This document shows, piece after piece, positions 7,842-14,156 of a stretch of DNA of 16,881 nucleotides (the stretch's first letter is position 1; every line of letters starts with the position of its first letter). The stretch lies in assembly GCA_964604415.1 (NCBI GenBank), contig CAZRYT010000011.1:1-16881 (forward strand), written 5' to 3'. The stretch comes from CAZJQT01 sp964604415. Its GTDB lineage: Bacteria; Patescibacteriota; Saccharimonadia; Saccharimonadales; CAZJQT01. The notes under the pieces are model-generated. The model made no database searches. It saw only the letters and a list, made by a program, of their open reading frames with translations, and was not told the DNA's origin. Both the position numbers and the translations under genes were made by a program.

Positions 7842-8578
7842 ATAAAAGATTAATAGTATTACTCGGTGCTGGGTTATTGGGTATAAGCCTGTTGATAATA
7901 CTCGTCATCGTTTCTAGTTCTAGTGGCTTCAAGGTAAATAGTTATGAGCCAAAAGGCGCCTCTCCTCAACCGGTGGCCATTGTTGTTAAGTTCAATAAAC
8001 CAATTTCTACTAAAAATAAAGGCAACGTCAAAATCGATCCGTTTGTAATTGGTACTTCTAAGATCCAAGGCGATACTTTGTTTTTTTATCCTAATACACC
8101 ACTTGCTAATAAAAGATCCTACCATGTCCAGGTCAATGCTTTTACAAGTTCTGATAATAAGAAAATGAAAGATTTAAGTTTTTACTTTACTGTTGATACC
8201 AGCTTGAGCCGACCAGCCTCTAAGGCTCAGATAGAGGCGAGCGTAGCTGGGACAGACTCCTCCAGCCGAAATCCTATTGTCTCTAAATTACCCTATGACA
8301 ACCTGACTTTTAAAATTAGTGCAATTATTAACGGTGATGTTGGTGACGCAGCGACCTGGCGCGATTTCAAAAGCAATTATTCTATAAAAATCGAAACATT
8401 TGCCTACAAGAACCCTGTTCATCCCGAAAATTACAAACCGGACACCTTAAGACTACGTCAGGACGCCCTAAATTGGATCAAGCAGCAAGGGGTTGACCCA
8501 GCTAAAGATATAAACGTGTACTTTGTGCCCGACGATCAGGCCATTGGTGTGACACCGCCACCGCCGGCCGATGAATAA
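7838..8578 (+). CDS. Membrane-anchored protein with Ig-like (Big_5) domain
   Basis: 246 residues. One N-terminal membrane span (about 5-26, with positive residues before it) is followed by an Ig-like domain at about 34-120: SYEPKGASPQPVAIVVKFNK, then DTLFFYPNTPLANKRSYHVQV and an FYFTVD end, the usual pattern of bacterial Ig-like Big_5 domains. The region 148-235 is less recognisable and contains a basic helix near 203-217. The C-terminus is Pro-rich. The protein should sit outside the membrane as a type II anchored protein. The start overlaps the hydrolase stop (ATGA) and has a good Shine-Dalgarno (GGAG at 7828-7831, 6 bases before ATG). As last gene of the cluster it may be a surface or scaffold subunit; a VirB8-like bitopic role is possible but unsupported by sequence similarity. 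Confidence 0.8.
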   Translation: MNKRLIVLLGAGLLGISLLIILVIVSSSSGFKVNSYEPKGASPQPVAIVVKFNKPISTKNKGNVKIDPFVIGTSKIQGDTLFFYPNTPLANKRSYHVQVNAFTSSDNKKMKDLSFYFTVDTSLSRPASKAQIEASVAGTDSSSRNPIVSKLPYDNLTFKISAIINGDVGDAATWRDFKSNYSIKIETFAYKNPVHPENYKPDTLRLRQDALNWIKQQGVDPAKDINVYFVPDDQAIGVTPPPPADE

Positions 8579-8581
8579 TCA

Positions 8582-9637
8582 TTAGCCTGTTGGTATAACG
8601 GTACAGTTATTTAGAAAGTGTTCGATGACGTTGTCGGCGTCGGTGGTGGTTATAAAGGTTTGATGATTTTTTAAGTATGTTGTCAGAGCCAAGCGGCGTT
8701 TGCCATCGAGCTCGCTAAAGACATCATCAAGTAGTAGAATTGGTTTTTTGCCCAATAATTTTTCTAGAGTTTGAACTTCCAACAACTTCATAGCCAGTAG
8801 TAAGGTGCGGGTTTCGCCACGGGAGCCAGAATCCATCAGATCATGCCCGTCCAATACCGGTATGATGTCATCACGATGTGGTCCAACTGTGGTGTAACCA
8901 AGGGTTTTATCCAAGTCTAGGCGATCCTCCAGAACCTTCAACATTTGTGTGCCATAGTTTTGGCTGGTGATTTTGGTCCGATACTCTAGGGTTGCCAGAT
9001 GTTTTTTACCCGCCAGTTTTCTATAAAGCTTCGTCAGCTCGGCTTGATTGCCATCAATAAACCGTCGTCGACTCTCTACTATCTGCCCGCCCAACTCACT
9101 CAGTCGCACGTTCCAGATAAACATTTGGTCAGGCGTGAAAGGCTTGGTTTGCTTGAGTAAGGCATTGCGTTGGGCAAGAGCGCGTTTGTAGTAGCGGTTT
9201 GAGCTAGCAAACAATGGATCAGTACGCTCGATAATGTCATCTATAAACTCCCGTCTCAGCGAGGGTGACTGGGTTAGGTATTGCAAGGAGTTTGGCTCAA
9301 AAATAACGGCTGGTAGCTGACGCGTGATTGGCAAACGTTTCAAAACCGTGCCGCCGTCTTTGAATTCTTTGCTCAGGCTTTCATCAGTGTTTTTCCATAT
9401 AACACTACGGTTTTGGTCGGCTTGCTGCGAGTCTAAACGCGCCCATTTGGCTTTGTGTTTGATAAGCTCTTGGTCAGAAGCGCGGTAGGACTTGCCACGC
9501 GCTAACACTAGTATTGCTTCTAGCAGATTGGTTTTGCCGCTAGCATTGGGACCTACAATGATATTGACGCCATCACCAAACTCAAAAGTCGCATCGCGGT
9601 AGGATCTAAAGTTTTGCAATCTCAGATTGCTAATCAT
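8582..9637 (-). CDS. recF: DNA replication and repair protein RecF
   Basis: 351 residues, close to the usual RecF length of about 360. Walker A GPNASGKT at 29-36, TVGPHRDD at 250-257, the ABC-type signature region GSRGETRT at 271-278, Walker B PILLLDDV at 299-306 and D-loop SELD at 308-311 are all present. RecF is a cytoplasmic SMC-like ATPase that loads RecA at gaps with RecOR. It follows dnaN with a 16-base gap, the classical dnaA-dnaN-recF order. No Shine-Dalgarno sequence precedes the ATG; instead a TAGAAT lies 6 bases upstream. Its stop faces the stop of the Ig-like gene with only 3 bases between them. Confidence 0.96.
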   Translation of the reverse strand: MISNLRLQNFRSYRDATFEFGDGVNIIVGPNASGKTNLLEAILVLARGKSYRASDQELIKHKAKWARLDSQQADQNRSVIWKNTDESLSKEFKDGGTVLKRLPITRQLPAVIFEPNSLQYLTQSPSLRREFIDDIIERTDPLFASSNRYYKRALAQRNALLKQTKPFTPDQMFIWNVRLSELGGQIVESRRRFIDGNQAELTKLYRKLAGKKHLATLEYRTKITSQNYGTQMLKVLEDRLDLDKTLGYTTVGPHRDDIIPVLDGHDLMDSGSRGETRTLLLAMKLLEVQTLEKLLGKKPILLLDDVFSELDGKRRLALTTYLKNHQTFITTTDADNVIEHFLNNCTVIPTG

Positions 9638-9643
9638 ATAGCT

Positions 9644-9649
9644 ATTCTA
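9644..9649 (-). promoter_or_regulatory. Candidate -10 box (TAGAAT) immediately before recF
   Basis: On the - strand TAGAAT ends 6 bases before the recF ATG, leaving no room for a Shine-Dalgarno sequence. If used, it would give a leaderless recF transcript. No clear -35 is present. It may be chance, since recF can also be read from the dnaA-dnaN transcript. Confidence 0.25.
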
Positions 9650-9653
9650 ACGG

Positions 9654-10745
9654 CTAGCTCTTGAGTGGCATAATGATGTGCAGGTAGTCGTCGTGCCCAG
9701 GAGCCCGCAAAACACATGGTTCTAGCTTGTCGTTGAAACCCATTTGAATTTCCGTACCGTCTGTAGCACTCAAGGCGTCCAAGATATAGCGTGAATTCAG
9801 AGTTATGGTGCCCGAGCCGGTGACTTTAGCTTTGGCGGTAGCGGTGTTCTCGCCTAATTGTGAGGCGATGGAGCGAATACTAATAGTTTGCTTGCTATCA
9901 TCAAGATTAATAGTGACGCTGCCAGCACTTTCGCGCGCAAATAGTGATGAAACTTTGGTGATGTTTATAAACTCTTGGCGGCTCAAGAGAGCGCTGTGGG
10001 CAAAATTGGTAGGTATGAGTTTGGCGTAGTCAGGGTACTTGCCCTCAATAAGCCGGGCAACTAACTCAGAATCACCAACCTTAAACAAAACCTGTTGATC
10101 ATCATGGGTAACCTGGACTTCGCCTTCGGCATCAGTTAGTAGGCGCAGTAAATCACCCAGGGCACTAGCCGGAACTAACATATCAGCTTCAACTGAACTG
10201 TTTTTGATGGTTTTTTCGGCCAGTCGATAGCTGTCGGTGCTAGCCAGGTATAATTTCTTGTCGGCTGAGTGGATGTACACACCAGTTAAAACTGGGCGAC
10301 TTTCGTCAGAACTAGCCGCCACTAGTACTTGTTGCAGGCTGGCACGTAAAACCCTAGCCTCAATTGACCACTTTTTTCCACCCTCAATGGCCGGCATAAC
10401 CGGATAATCATCAGCTGCAGTACCATTGATAGTTGATTGGTATTGTTCGGTTGTGATGTGAAGCTTGGTTTCATCTAGCTCAAGCGTGATGGTGCCGGCT
10501 GGCAAGGTGGCCACAAAATCAGACATTAGCCTAGCTGGTACGGTGATGGCGCCCTCTGACGAGACTTTTGAGCCAATAAAATGAGTGATGGCAATATCCA
10601 GGTTGGTGGCGGCGATGCTTAGGCGGTTACCGATGGTTTTTATCAGTACGTTAGACAAGATTGGTAGGGTGCCACGAACATTGGCCACGCGACTGACGCT
10701 GGTTAGGGCTTTGTGCAAATTTTCTTGAGTTACTTGTAGCTTCAT
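9654..10745 (-). CDS. dnaN: DNA polymerase III sliding clamp (beta subunit)
   Basis: 363 residues, the normal clamp length. It starts MKLQVTQENLHKALTSVSRV and continues with LPILSNVLI; the C-terminus is HIIMPLKS, equivalent to the MPMRL-type end of other clamps. Motifs such as FVATLPAG, SDESRPVLTGV and STDSYRLAE are typical of the three repeated clamp domains. The ring-shaped dimer tethers the replicative polymerase and other partners to DNA. An AAGGT Shine-Dalgarno (10752-10756) lies 6 bases before the ATG. The gene stands between dnaA and recF on the same strand; the 255-base gap to dnaA holds origin-like elements. Confidence 0.97.
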   Translation of the reverse strand: MKLQVTQENLHKALTSVSRVANVRGTLPILSNVLIKTIGNRLSIAATNLDIAITHFIGSKVSSEGAITVPARLMSDFVATLPAGTITLELDETKLHITTEQYQSTINGTAADDYPVMPAIEGGKKWSIEARVLRASLQQVLVAASSDESRPVLTGVYIHSADKKLYLASTDSYRLAEKTIKNSSVEADMLVPASALGDLLRLLTDAEGEVQVTHDDQQVLFKVGDSELVARLIEGKYPDYAKLIPTNFAHSALLSRQEFINITKVSSLFARESAGSVTINLDDSKQTISIRSIASQLGENTATAKAKVTGSGTITLNSRYILDALSATDGTEIQMGFNDKLEPCVLRAPGHDDYLHIIMPLKS

Positions 10746-10921
10746 ATTATTACCTTACTTTCTTTTAGCTTCATTAATAAGCTATGTGAATTATGTTTAT
10801 AACCCACCAATTCAATCCGTTGAATTAACTCATGAGTGTGTGTAAAAGCGTGCCTATAAGACGTGTTCAAAAAGCGTACAACCCGGTCGTTTATACCCAA
10901 CCTAAAAACCTGTCCACTAAC

Positions 10922-10951
10922 CTGTGTAAAAACCACGGTTTTTAACCACAG
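10922..10951. repeat. Imperfect palindrome containing two opposed DnaA-box-like sites
   Basis: Arms CTGTG + TAAAAAC (10922-10933) pair with GTTTTTA + CACAG (10938-10944, 10947-10951), with a CACG loop and a 2-base bulge. The arms contain the two DnaA-box-like elements in opposite orientation. The right arm CCACAG can alternatively pair with CTGTGG at 10964-10969. It lies downstream of dnaA but no T-run follows on the dnaA strand, so it does not look like an intrinsic terminator. Confidence 0.6.
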
Positions 10952-10958
10952 TTTGTGC

Positions 10959-10985
10959 GCTGGCTGTGGACTGGTTTTAGCCAGC
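10959..10985. repeat. Inverted repeat GCTGGC...GCCAGC
   Basis: GCTGGC (10959-10964) and GCCAGC (10980-10985) are perfect 6-base inverted arms around a 15-base loop that itself contains most of CTGTGG. It is adjacent to the palindrome at 10922-10951. Confidence 0.4.
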
Positions 10986-11000
10986 TTGTTCACAAGACAC

Positions 11001-12365
11001 TCAAGCATAGATACGCTCCTTGATGTCGTTGATGGCAGCCTTGAGGTTACTATCAAAACCAGCCTCTTTTTGGATCTTATCGACCGAGTGAATAGCGGTT
11101 GTATGGTCTTTGCGGCCAAGTTCACGGGCGATTTTTGGGAAACTCAGATGCAGTTCGTTTCTGAGCATATACATAGCTATCTGGCGTGGCACAACAATGT
11201 CTTTATCGCGCTTTGGGCCCATGATTTCTTCCATCGGCACGCTGAAATATTTGGCGGTACGCTCAATGATCTGCTTAGCGCTGACATGCTTGGGCCGTGT
11301 TTTTTGGCTACCAAGTAAAGTTGTTGCGATGTGGATGTCTGGATCAAGCCCACGCATCTCACAAAAGGCCAACAGTTGATTTAGGGCACCCTCGAGTTCA
11401 CGAATGTTGGTCTGGATTAGATTGGCCAAGTATTCAACCACTGGTTGTGGCAAAACCGCTTCATGGGCGTGGGCTTTGGTCTGAACAATGGCGCAACGCG
11501 TCTCGAAGTCCGGATTTTGCATATCAATGCTCATCCCCCAAGCAAAACGACTACGCAGGCGTTCCTCGAGGGTTGGAATTTCACCCGGTGGTTTGTCGCT
11601 CGATATAATAATCTGTTTATTAGCCTGGTGAAGGGCATTGAAGGTGTGGAAGAATTCTTCTTGAGTCTTATCTTTGCCAGCAATGAACTGAACATCGTCA
11701 ATGATTAGAACATCGGCATTACGGTAATAACTAGCGAAGTCGGTGTTTTTCTTGAATCTAACGGCGTCAATAAACTCTTGGACAAACTGCTCAGTCGAGA
11801 CGTAAACAACATTACCGGTCGGGTTTTTAGCCAAAAAGGCATTGCCAACAGCCTGGATTAGGTGAGTTTTGCCAATACCAACCCCGCCGTAGACAAACAA
11901 TGGGTTATATTTGGAGCCCGGAGTAGTAGCAATAGCTTGACAGGCTGCGTAAGCCAACTCATTGCCAGAACCAACAATGAAGTTCTCAAAGGTGTAGCGC
12001 TCATTCAGGCCTTGGCGGTAGCTGTGAGTTAGGCTGCCGGCACCATCACGTTGATTTGTTGTGGCGCTCGCCGGACTAGAAGACAGCAAGACCGGTTCAT
12101 CATGATTTTTGCGCACCTGAGTGACGTTGGAATGGATTTTGTACTCGATCGCCTCAGGCGTAGCACCATTTTTGACCAACATTTGATTAACCAGCTCGTT
12201 ATATTTGTGTTCCAGTTGTTGCTTTATAAAAACATTAGGCACACCAACCACATAAGTACCGTCTTTATTTTTGAGCAAACGGGTGTTTTTGAACCAAGTT
12301 ACAAAACTGCCGTGCGATACGGTCAATTCTATCTCGCCTAAGACAGCTTGCCACAGGTCGTCCAT
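11001..12365 (-). CDS. dnaA: Chromosomal replication initiator DnaA
   Basis: 454 residues, a normal DnaA length. Domain I covers about 1-85 (LWQAVLGEIE, FVTWFKNTRL). A short Ser/Ala/Thr-rich linker lies near 92-112. The AAA+ domain begins at YTFENFIVGSGN (124-135), with Walker A GGVGIGKTH (160-168), Walker B VLIIDDVQF (219-227) and Arg-rich RLRSRF (269-274). Domain IV carries the DnaA signature GRKDHTTAIHSVDKI at 417-431, the helix-turn-helix that reads DnaA boxes. DnaA-ATP melts the origin. The start is set by a strong GAGGGAG Shine-Dalgarno a few bases upstream. The gene diverges from rpmH across a box-rich region and is followed by dnaN and recF. A DnaA box overlaps the probable -35, suggesting self-repression. 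Confidence 0.98.
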   Translation of the reverse strand: MDDLWQAVLGEIELTVSHGSFVTWFKNTRLLKNKDGTYVVGVPNVFIKQQLEHKYNELVNQMLVKNGATPEAIEYKIHSNVTQVRKNHDEPVLLSSSPASATTNQRDGAGSLTHSYRQGLNERYTFENFIVGSGNELAYAACQAIATTPGSKYNPLFVYGGVGIGKTHLIQAVGNAFLAKNPTGNVVYVSTEQFVQEFIDAVRFKKNTDFASYYRNADVLIIDDVQFIAGKDKTQEEFFHTFNALHQANKQIIISSDKPPGEIPTLEERLRSRFAWGMSIDMQNPDFETRCAIVQTKAHAHEAVLPQPVVEYLANLIQTNIRELEGALNQLLAFCEMRGLDPDIHIATTLLGSQKTRPKHVSAKQIIERTAKYFSVPMEEIMGPKRDKDIVVPRQIAMYMLRNELHLSFPKIARELGRKDHTTAIHSVDKIQKEAGFDSNLKAAINDIKERIYA

Positions 12366-12397
12366 TTTCTCCCTCTAAACTTTTGTTACGTGCTACT

Positions 12398-12426
12398 ACT
12401 ATAGCTGGTTGCCCCGGACTTTTCCA
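12398..12426 (-). promoter_or_regulatory. Probable dnaA promoter
   Basis: On the - strand TATAGT (12403-12398, 5 of 6 to TATAAT) lies 17 bases after TGGAAA (12426-12421, 4 of 6 to TTGACA). Transcription would begin near 12390, giving a leader of about 25 bases with the GAGGGAG Shine-Dalgarno. The -35 is inside the DnaA box at 12420-12428. Confidence 0.45.
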
Positions 12427-12428
12427 CA
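12420..12428 (+). promoter_or_regulatory. DnaA box TTTTCCACA
   Basis: Full match to TTWTNCACA, one base from TTATCCACA. It overlaps the candidate dnaA -35, so DnaA bound here could block RNA polymerase. Confidence 0.65.
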
Positions 12429-12482
12429 ATTTCTACTCAACATAGATGAACTTGCCAGAAAATTTGCCGTACAGAGCAATCT

Positions 12483-12491
12483 TTATACACA
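12483..12491 (+). promoter_or_regulatory. DnaA box TTATACACA
   Basis: Full match to TTWTNCACA, one base from TTATCCACA. Its centre is 63 bases from the previous box. Confidence 0.65.
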
Positions 12492-12514
12492 ACAAAAACA
12501 CCAACCTGTTAATC

Positions 12515-12523
12515 TGTGGATAA
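12515..12523 (-). promoter_or_regulatory. Perfect DnaA box TTATCCACA
   Basis: Reads TGTGGATAA on the + strand, the exact high-affinity consensus, and borders the AT-rich candidate unwinding stretch. Confidence 0.8.
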
Positions 12524-12535
12524 ATATTAAATTGT

Positions 12536-12544
12536 CGTGGATAA
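12536..12544 (-). promoter_or_regulatory. DnaA box TTATCCACG (one mismatch)
   Basis: Reads CGTGGATAA on the + strand. It is in the same orientation as the perfect box and exactly 21 bases from it, on the other side of the AT-rich stretch. Confidence 0.6.
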
Positions 12545-12599
12545 GACCGCCCGATTAGTGGGAAAATATTGTCAAAATCACCCCACACTTGATTTATGG

Positions 12600-12605
12600 T
12601 AGACT
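12600..12605 (+). promoter_or_regulatory. Candidate -10 box (TAGACT) before rpmH
   Basis: TAGACT (TAnnnT) ends 7 bases before the rpmH ATG. An overlapping alternative, TATGGT at 12595-12600, has TTGTCA at 12569-12574 upstream, but with a long 20-base spacer. Either would give a very short or absent leader. Confidence 0.25.
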
Positions 12606-12612
12606 TAGGTCT

Positions 12613-12750
12613 ATGCCTAAACGAACTTATCAACCGAAAAAGCGCCAACGTGCCCGAGAACACGGCTTTATGAAACGCATGGCTTCTCGCGCTGGTCGCA
12701 ATTTGTTGGCCCGCCGACGCCTAAAAGGCCGCGCTCGACTATCACACTAG
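12613..12750 (+). CDS. rpmH: Ribosomal protein bL34
   Basis: 45 residues beginning MPKRTYQPKKRQRAREHGF and containing GRNLLARRRLKGR, an unmistakable L34, a small very basic protein of the large ribosomal subunit near the peptide-tunnel region. The standard family has 44-46 residues. The start is fixed by the family N-terminus; only a weak AGGT precedes it and an in-frame longer form is not needed. It diverges from dnaA and precedes rnpA by 32 bases, the near-universal arrangement beside oriC. Confidence 0.97.
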   Translation: MPKRTYQPKKRQRAREHGFMKRMASRAGRNLLARRRLKGRARLSH

Positions 12751-12768
12751 CAACTAGCCCCTAAAAGC

Positions 12769-12774
12769 TATAGT
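12769..12774 (+). promoter_or_regulatory. Candidate -10 box (TATAGT) before rnpA
   Basis: TATAGT ends 8 bases before the rnpA ATG, and no Shine-Dalgarno lies in the 32-base gap after rpmH. If used, the rnpA mRNA would be leaderless or nearly so. No good -35 is seen at the usual distance. Confidence 0.3.
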
Positions 12775-12782
12775 CTAATCTT

Positions 12783-13130
12783 ATGATTGCACGCAAACAT
12801 CGCTTCCATGGCCTGGGTTCTTTGCGTCGTGTTTACTCTCAGGGGCAGGTTGTGCGCGGACCTATTTTGGCCATCAAATACCTCGCCAACGACAAACGCT
12901 CAGCCTACCGTTTGGCGGTCGTGGTTAGCAAAAAAGTTCATAAATCGGCTGTGGCCCGCAACCGCATGCGGCGCATGGTTTACGAAGCTGTTAGACGCCA
13001 CGAAGCCCTGATAACCAAGCCCTATGACCTGGTTATTACCGTTTTTCACGAGCAACTACTGGAACTCACCGGTGCTGAACTGGACAGAATGATCAAAGCT
13101 CAGCTCAAACAGGCACATATCCTTGAGTAA
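12783..13130 (+). CDS. rnpA: Ribonuclease P protein component
   Basis: 115 residues, the family length. Contains the RNase P protein signature KKVHKSAVARNRMRR (51-65), a variant of the usual RNR motif, preceded by YRLAVVVSK and followed by YDLVITVF. An aromatic-rich N-terminus (KHRFHGLGSLRRVY) matches the pre-tRNA 5'-leader-binding cleft of the family. It assists the catalytic RNase P RNA in removing the 5' leaders of tRNA precursors. The gene lies between rpmH and yidC as in most bacteria. No Shine-Dalgarno is visible; a TATAGT lies 8 bases upstream of the ATG. Confidence 0.95.
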   Translation: MIARKHRFHGLGSLRRVYSQGQVVRGPILAIKYLANDKRSAYRLAVVVSKKVHKSAVARNRMRRMVYEAVRRHEALITKPYDLVITVFHEQLLELTGAELDRMIKAQLKQAHILE

Positions 13131-13151
13131 CTCGTGCTAAGATATAACCAA

Positions 13152-13229
13152 ACACGTCTGCCGCGAGGATGTCTGGGAGTTCAGGCAAAGGCCTAGCAAA
13201 CGGCTCACCAATTATAAGACGGAGCGTGT
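13152..13229 (+). ncRNA. Possible structured 5' leader of yidC
   Basis: The 105-114 bases before yidC can fold into nested helices. CGTCT (13155-13159) pairs with AGACG (13217-13221); directly next to it GCCG (13160-13163) pairs with CGGC (13201-13204). An inner hairpin AGGC/GCCT with loop AAAG lies at 13183-13194. GTCT at 13171-13174 repeats the first helix strand and could compete for the same AGAC, and ACACG (13152-13156) can pair with CGTGT (13225-13229) just before the Shine-Dalgarno. It matches no riboswitch class I recognise. A weak TATAAC at 13143-13148 could start such a transcript. Confidence 0.25.
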
Positions 13230-13244
13230 GAAGGAGTGATTACC

Positions 13245-14156
13245 TTGTTTCAAACACTGATCGTCAAACCGATCTTTAACCTACTAGTTTTGATTTACGG
13301 TCTATTGCCTGGTCACAATTTTGGTCTGAGTATTATTATCTTCACCATCGTGGTGCGCTTGCTTATGTGGCCACTTATCAAGAAGCAACTTCACCAGGCC
13401 AAGGCCATGCGCGATTTACAACCAGAAATCAAGCGTATCAAGGCTGCCACCAAAGGCAACAAGCAGCAAGAATCAGTCATGATGATGGAGCTCTACAAAG
13501 AGCGCGGTATCAGCCCGCTAGGTTCAATCGGCACCCTAATTATCCAGTTTATTATCTTGATTGGCTTGTATATTGGCCTTAGGCGTGTGGTCAATGATCC
13601 GCATGCCCTTGTTGATTATTCCTATAGTTGGGTGCGCAACCTGAGCTGGCTAAAGGCGTTAGCCGGCGATATTCACCGCTTTGACGCTACCTTATTTGGT
13701 GTGGTTGATCTAACTCGCCCAGCGCTCAAGCACGGGCAGCCAATTTACTACCCAGCCTTGATAATCGTACTGGGCAGTGCCGTGGCTCAGTATTTCCAGA
13801 GCAAACAATTGATGCCGCAGAGCAAAGATTCACGCAGTCTACGCACAATTTTAAAAGAAGCCGGCAGCGGCACAGCGGCCGACCAGGGTGAAGTTAATGC
13901 CGCCATTGGCCGGGGCACCCGCTTTATCCTGCCCCTATTCATTATTTTCTTTACTATCAGCCTAGCCTCGGCTCTGAGTTTGTATTGGCTGATGAGTGGT
14001 ATCGTAGCGTATGTTCAGCAGGCTAGAATCTTAGGTAAGGACGAAACCGAGATGGAGGCTATCGCCGACAAACCCAAAGTTATAGAAGGCGAGATCGTAA
14101 CTAAACCAAAAGCCAAAAAATCCAAGAAAAAAACTTCTAAAAAGCGGAGGAAATAA
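13245..14156 (+). CDS. yidC: Membrane protein insertase YidC/Oxa1
   Basis: About 303 residues from TTG at 13245. I prefer this start because AAGGAG (13231-13236) lies 8 bases before it, whereas the in-frame GTG at 13236 overlaps that Shine-Dalgarno; the GTG would add only MIT. The short Gram-positive-type form lacks the large periplasmic domain. Numbered from the GTG, membrane segments lie at about 12-48, 97-117, 169-189 and 228-262, with Arg41 in the first as the likely conserved groove charge and a cytosolic helical hairpin between the first two (KKQLHQAKAMRDLQPEIKRI). The C-terminus is lysine-rich (KPKAKKSKKKTSKKRRK), as in forms that touch the ribosome. YidC inserts proteins into the membrane alone or with SecYEG. 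The stop overlaps the jag start (TAATG). Confidence 0.95.
   Translation: MFQTLIVKPIFNLLVLIYGLLPGHNFGLSIIIFTIVVRLLMWPLIKKQLHQAKAMRDLQPEIKRIKAATKGNKQQESVMMMELYKERGISPLGSIGTLIIQFIILIGLYIGLRRVVNDPHALVDYSYSWVRNLSWLKALAGDIHRFDATLFGVVDLTRPALKHGQPIYYPALIIVLGSAVAQYFQSKQLMPQSKDSRSLRTILKEAGSGTAADQGEVNAAIGRGTRFILPLFIIFFTISLASALSLYWLMSGIVAYVQQARILGKDETEMEAIADKPKVIEGEIVTKPKAKKSKKKTSKKRRK

Larger units (their letters stand above)
10746..11000. promoter_or_regulatory. dnaA-dnaN intergenic region with DnaA-box-like sites and inverted repeats
   Basis: 255 bases. Matches to TTWTNCACA (either strand): TGTGTAAAA at 10839-10847 and 10923-10931 (full matches), TTAACCACA at 10942-10950, TTGTTCACA at 10986-10994 and TGTGAATTA at 10785-10793 (one mismatch each). 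The stretch nearest dnaN (10746-10800) is AT-rich. Strong dyads occupy 10922-10985. It may be the second half of a two-part origin, as in bacteria with boxes on both sides of dnaA; the origin role is inference. It should also carry any dnaN promoter. Confidence 0.5.
12366..12612. other. oriC: Probable replication origin (oriC), rpmH-dnaA intergenic region
   Basis: 247 bases between divergent dnaA and rpmH with four DnaA boxes: one perfect TTATCCACA, two that fit TTWTNCACA, and one with a single mismatch. Box centres at 12424, 12487, 12519 and 12540 are 63, 32 and 21 bases apart, close to 6, 3 and 2 helical turns. An AT-rich stretch between the last two boxes (ATAAATATTAAATTG, 12520-12534) is a candidate unwinding element. 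The rnpA-rpmH-oriC-dnaA-dnaN-recF order is the classical bacterial origin neighbourhood. GC-skew over a longer sequence would be needed to confirm it. Confidence 0.75.

Noticed and set aside
8560..8600. Shared terminator between the converging Ig-like gene and recF
   Set aside because: No stable GC-rich hairpin with a T-run on either strand; only a trivial ATGA/TCAT pairing.
8807..8830. RecF signature GSRGETRT as a lost ABC signature
   Set aside because: The Ser-x-Gly-Glu core is still present with intact Walker A, Walker B and D-loop; normal family variation rather than a broken gene.
10742..11125. 127-codon - strand reading frame spanning the dnaA end and the dnaA-dnaN gap
   Set aside because: It overlaps the DnaA C-terminal coding region in another frame, has no recognisable domain, and the gap part is explained by DnaA-box-like sites and dyads.
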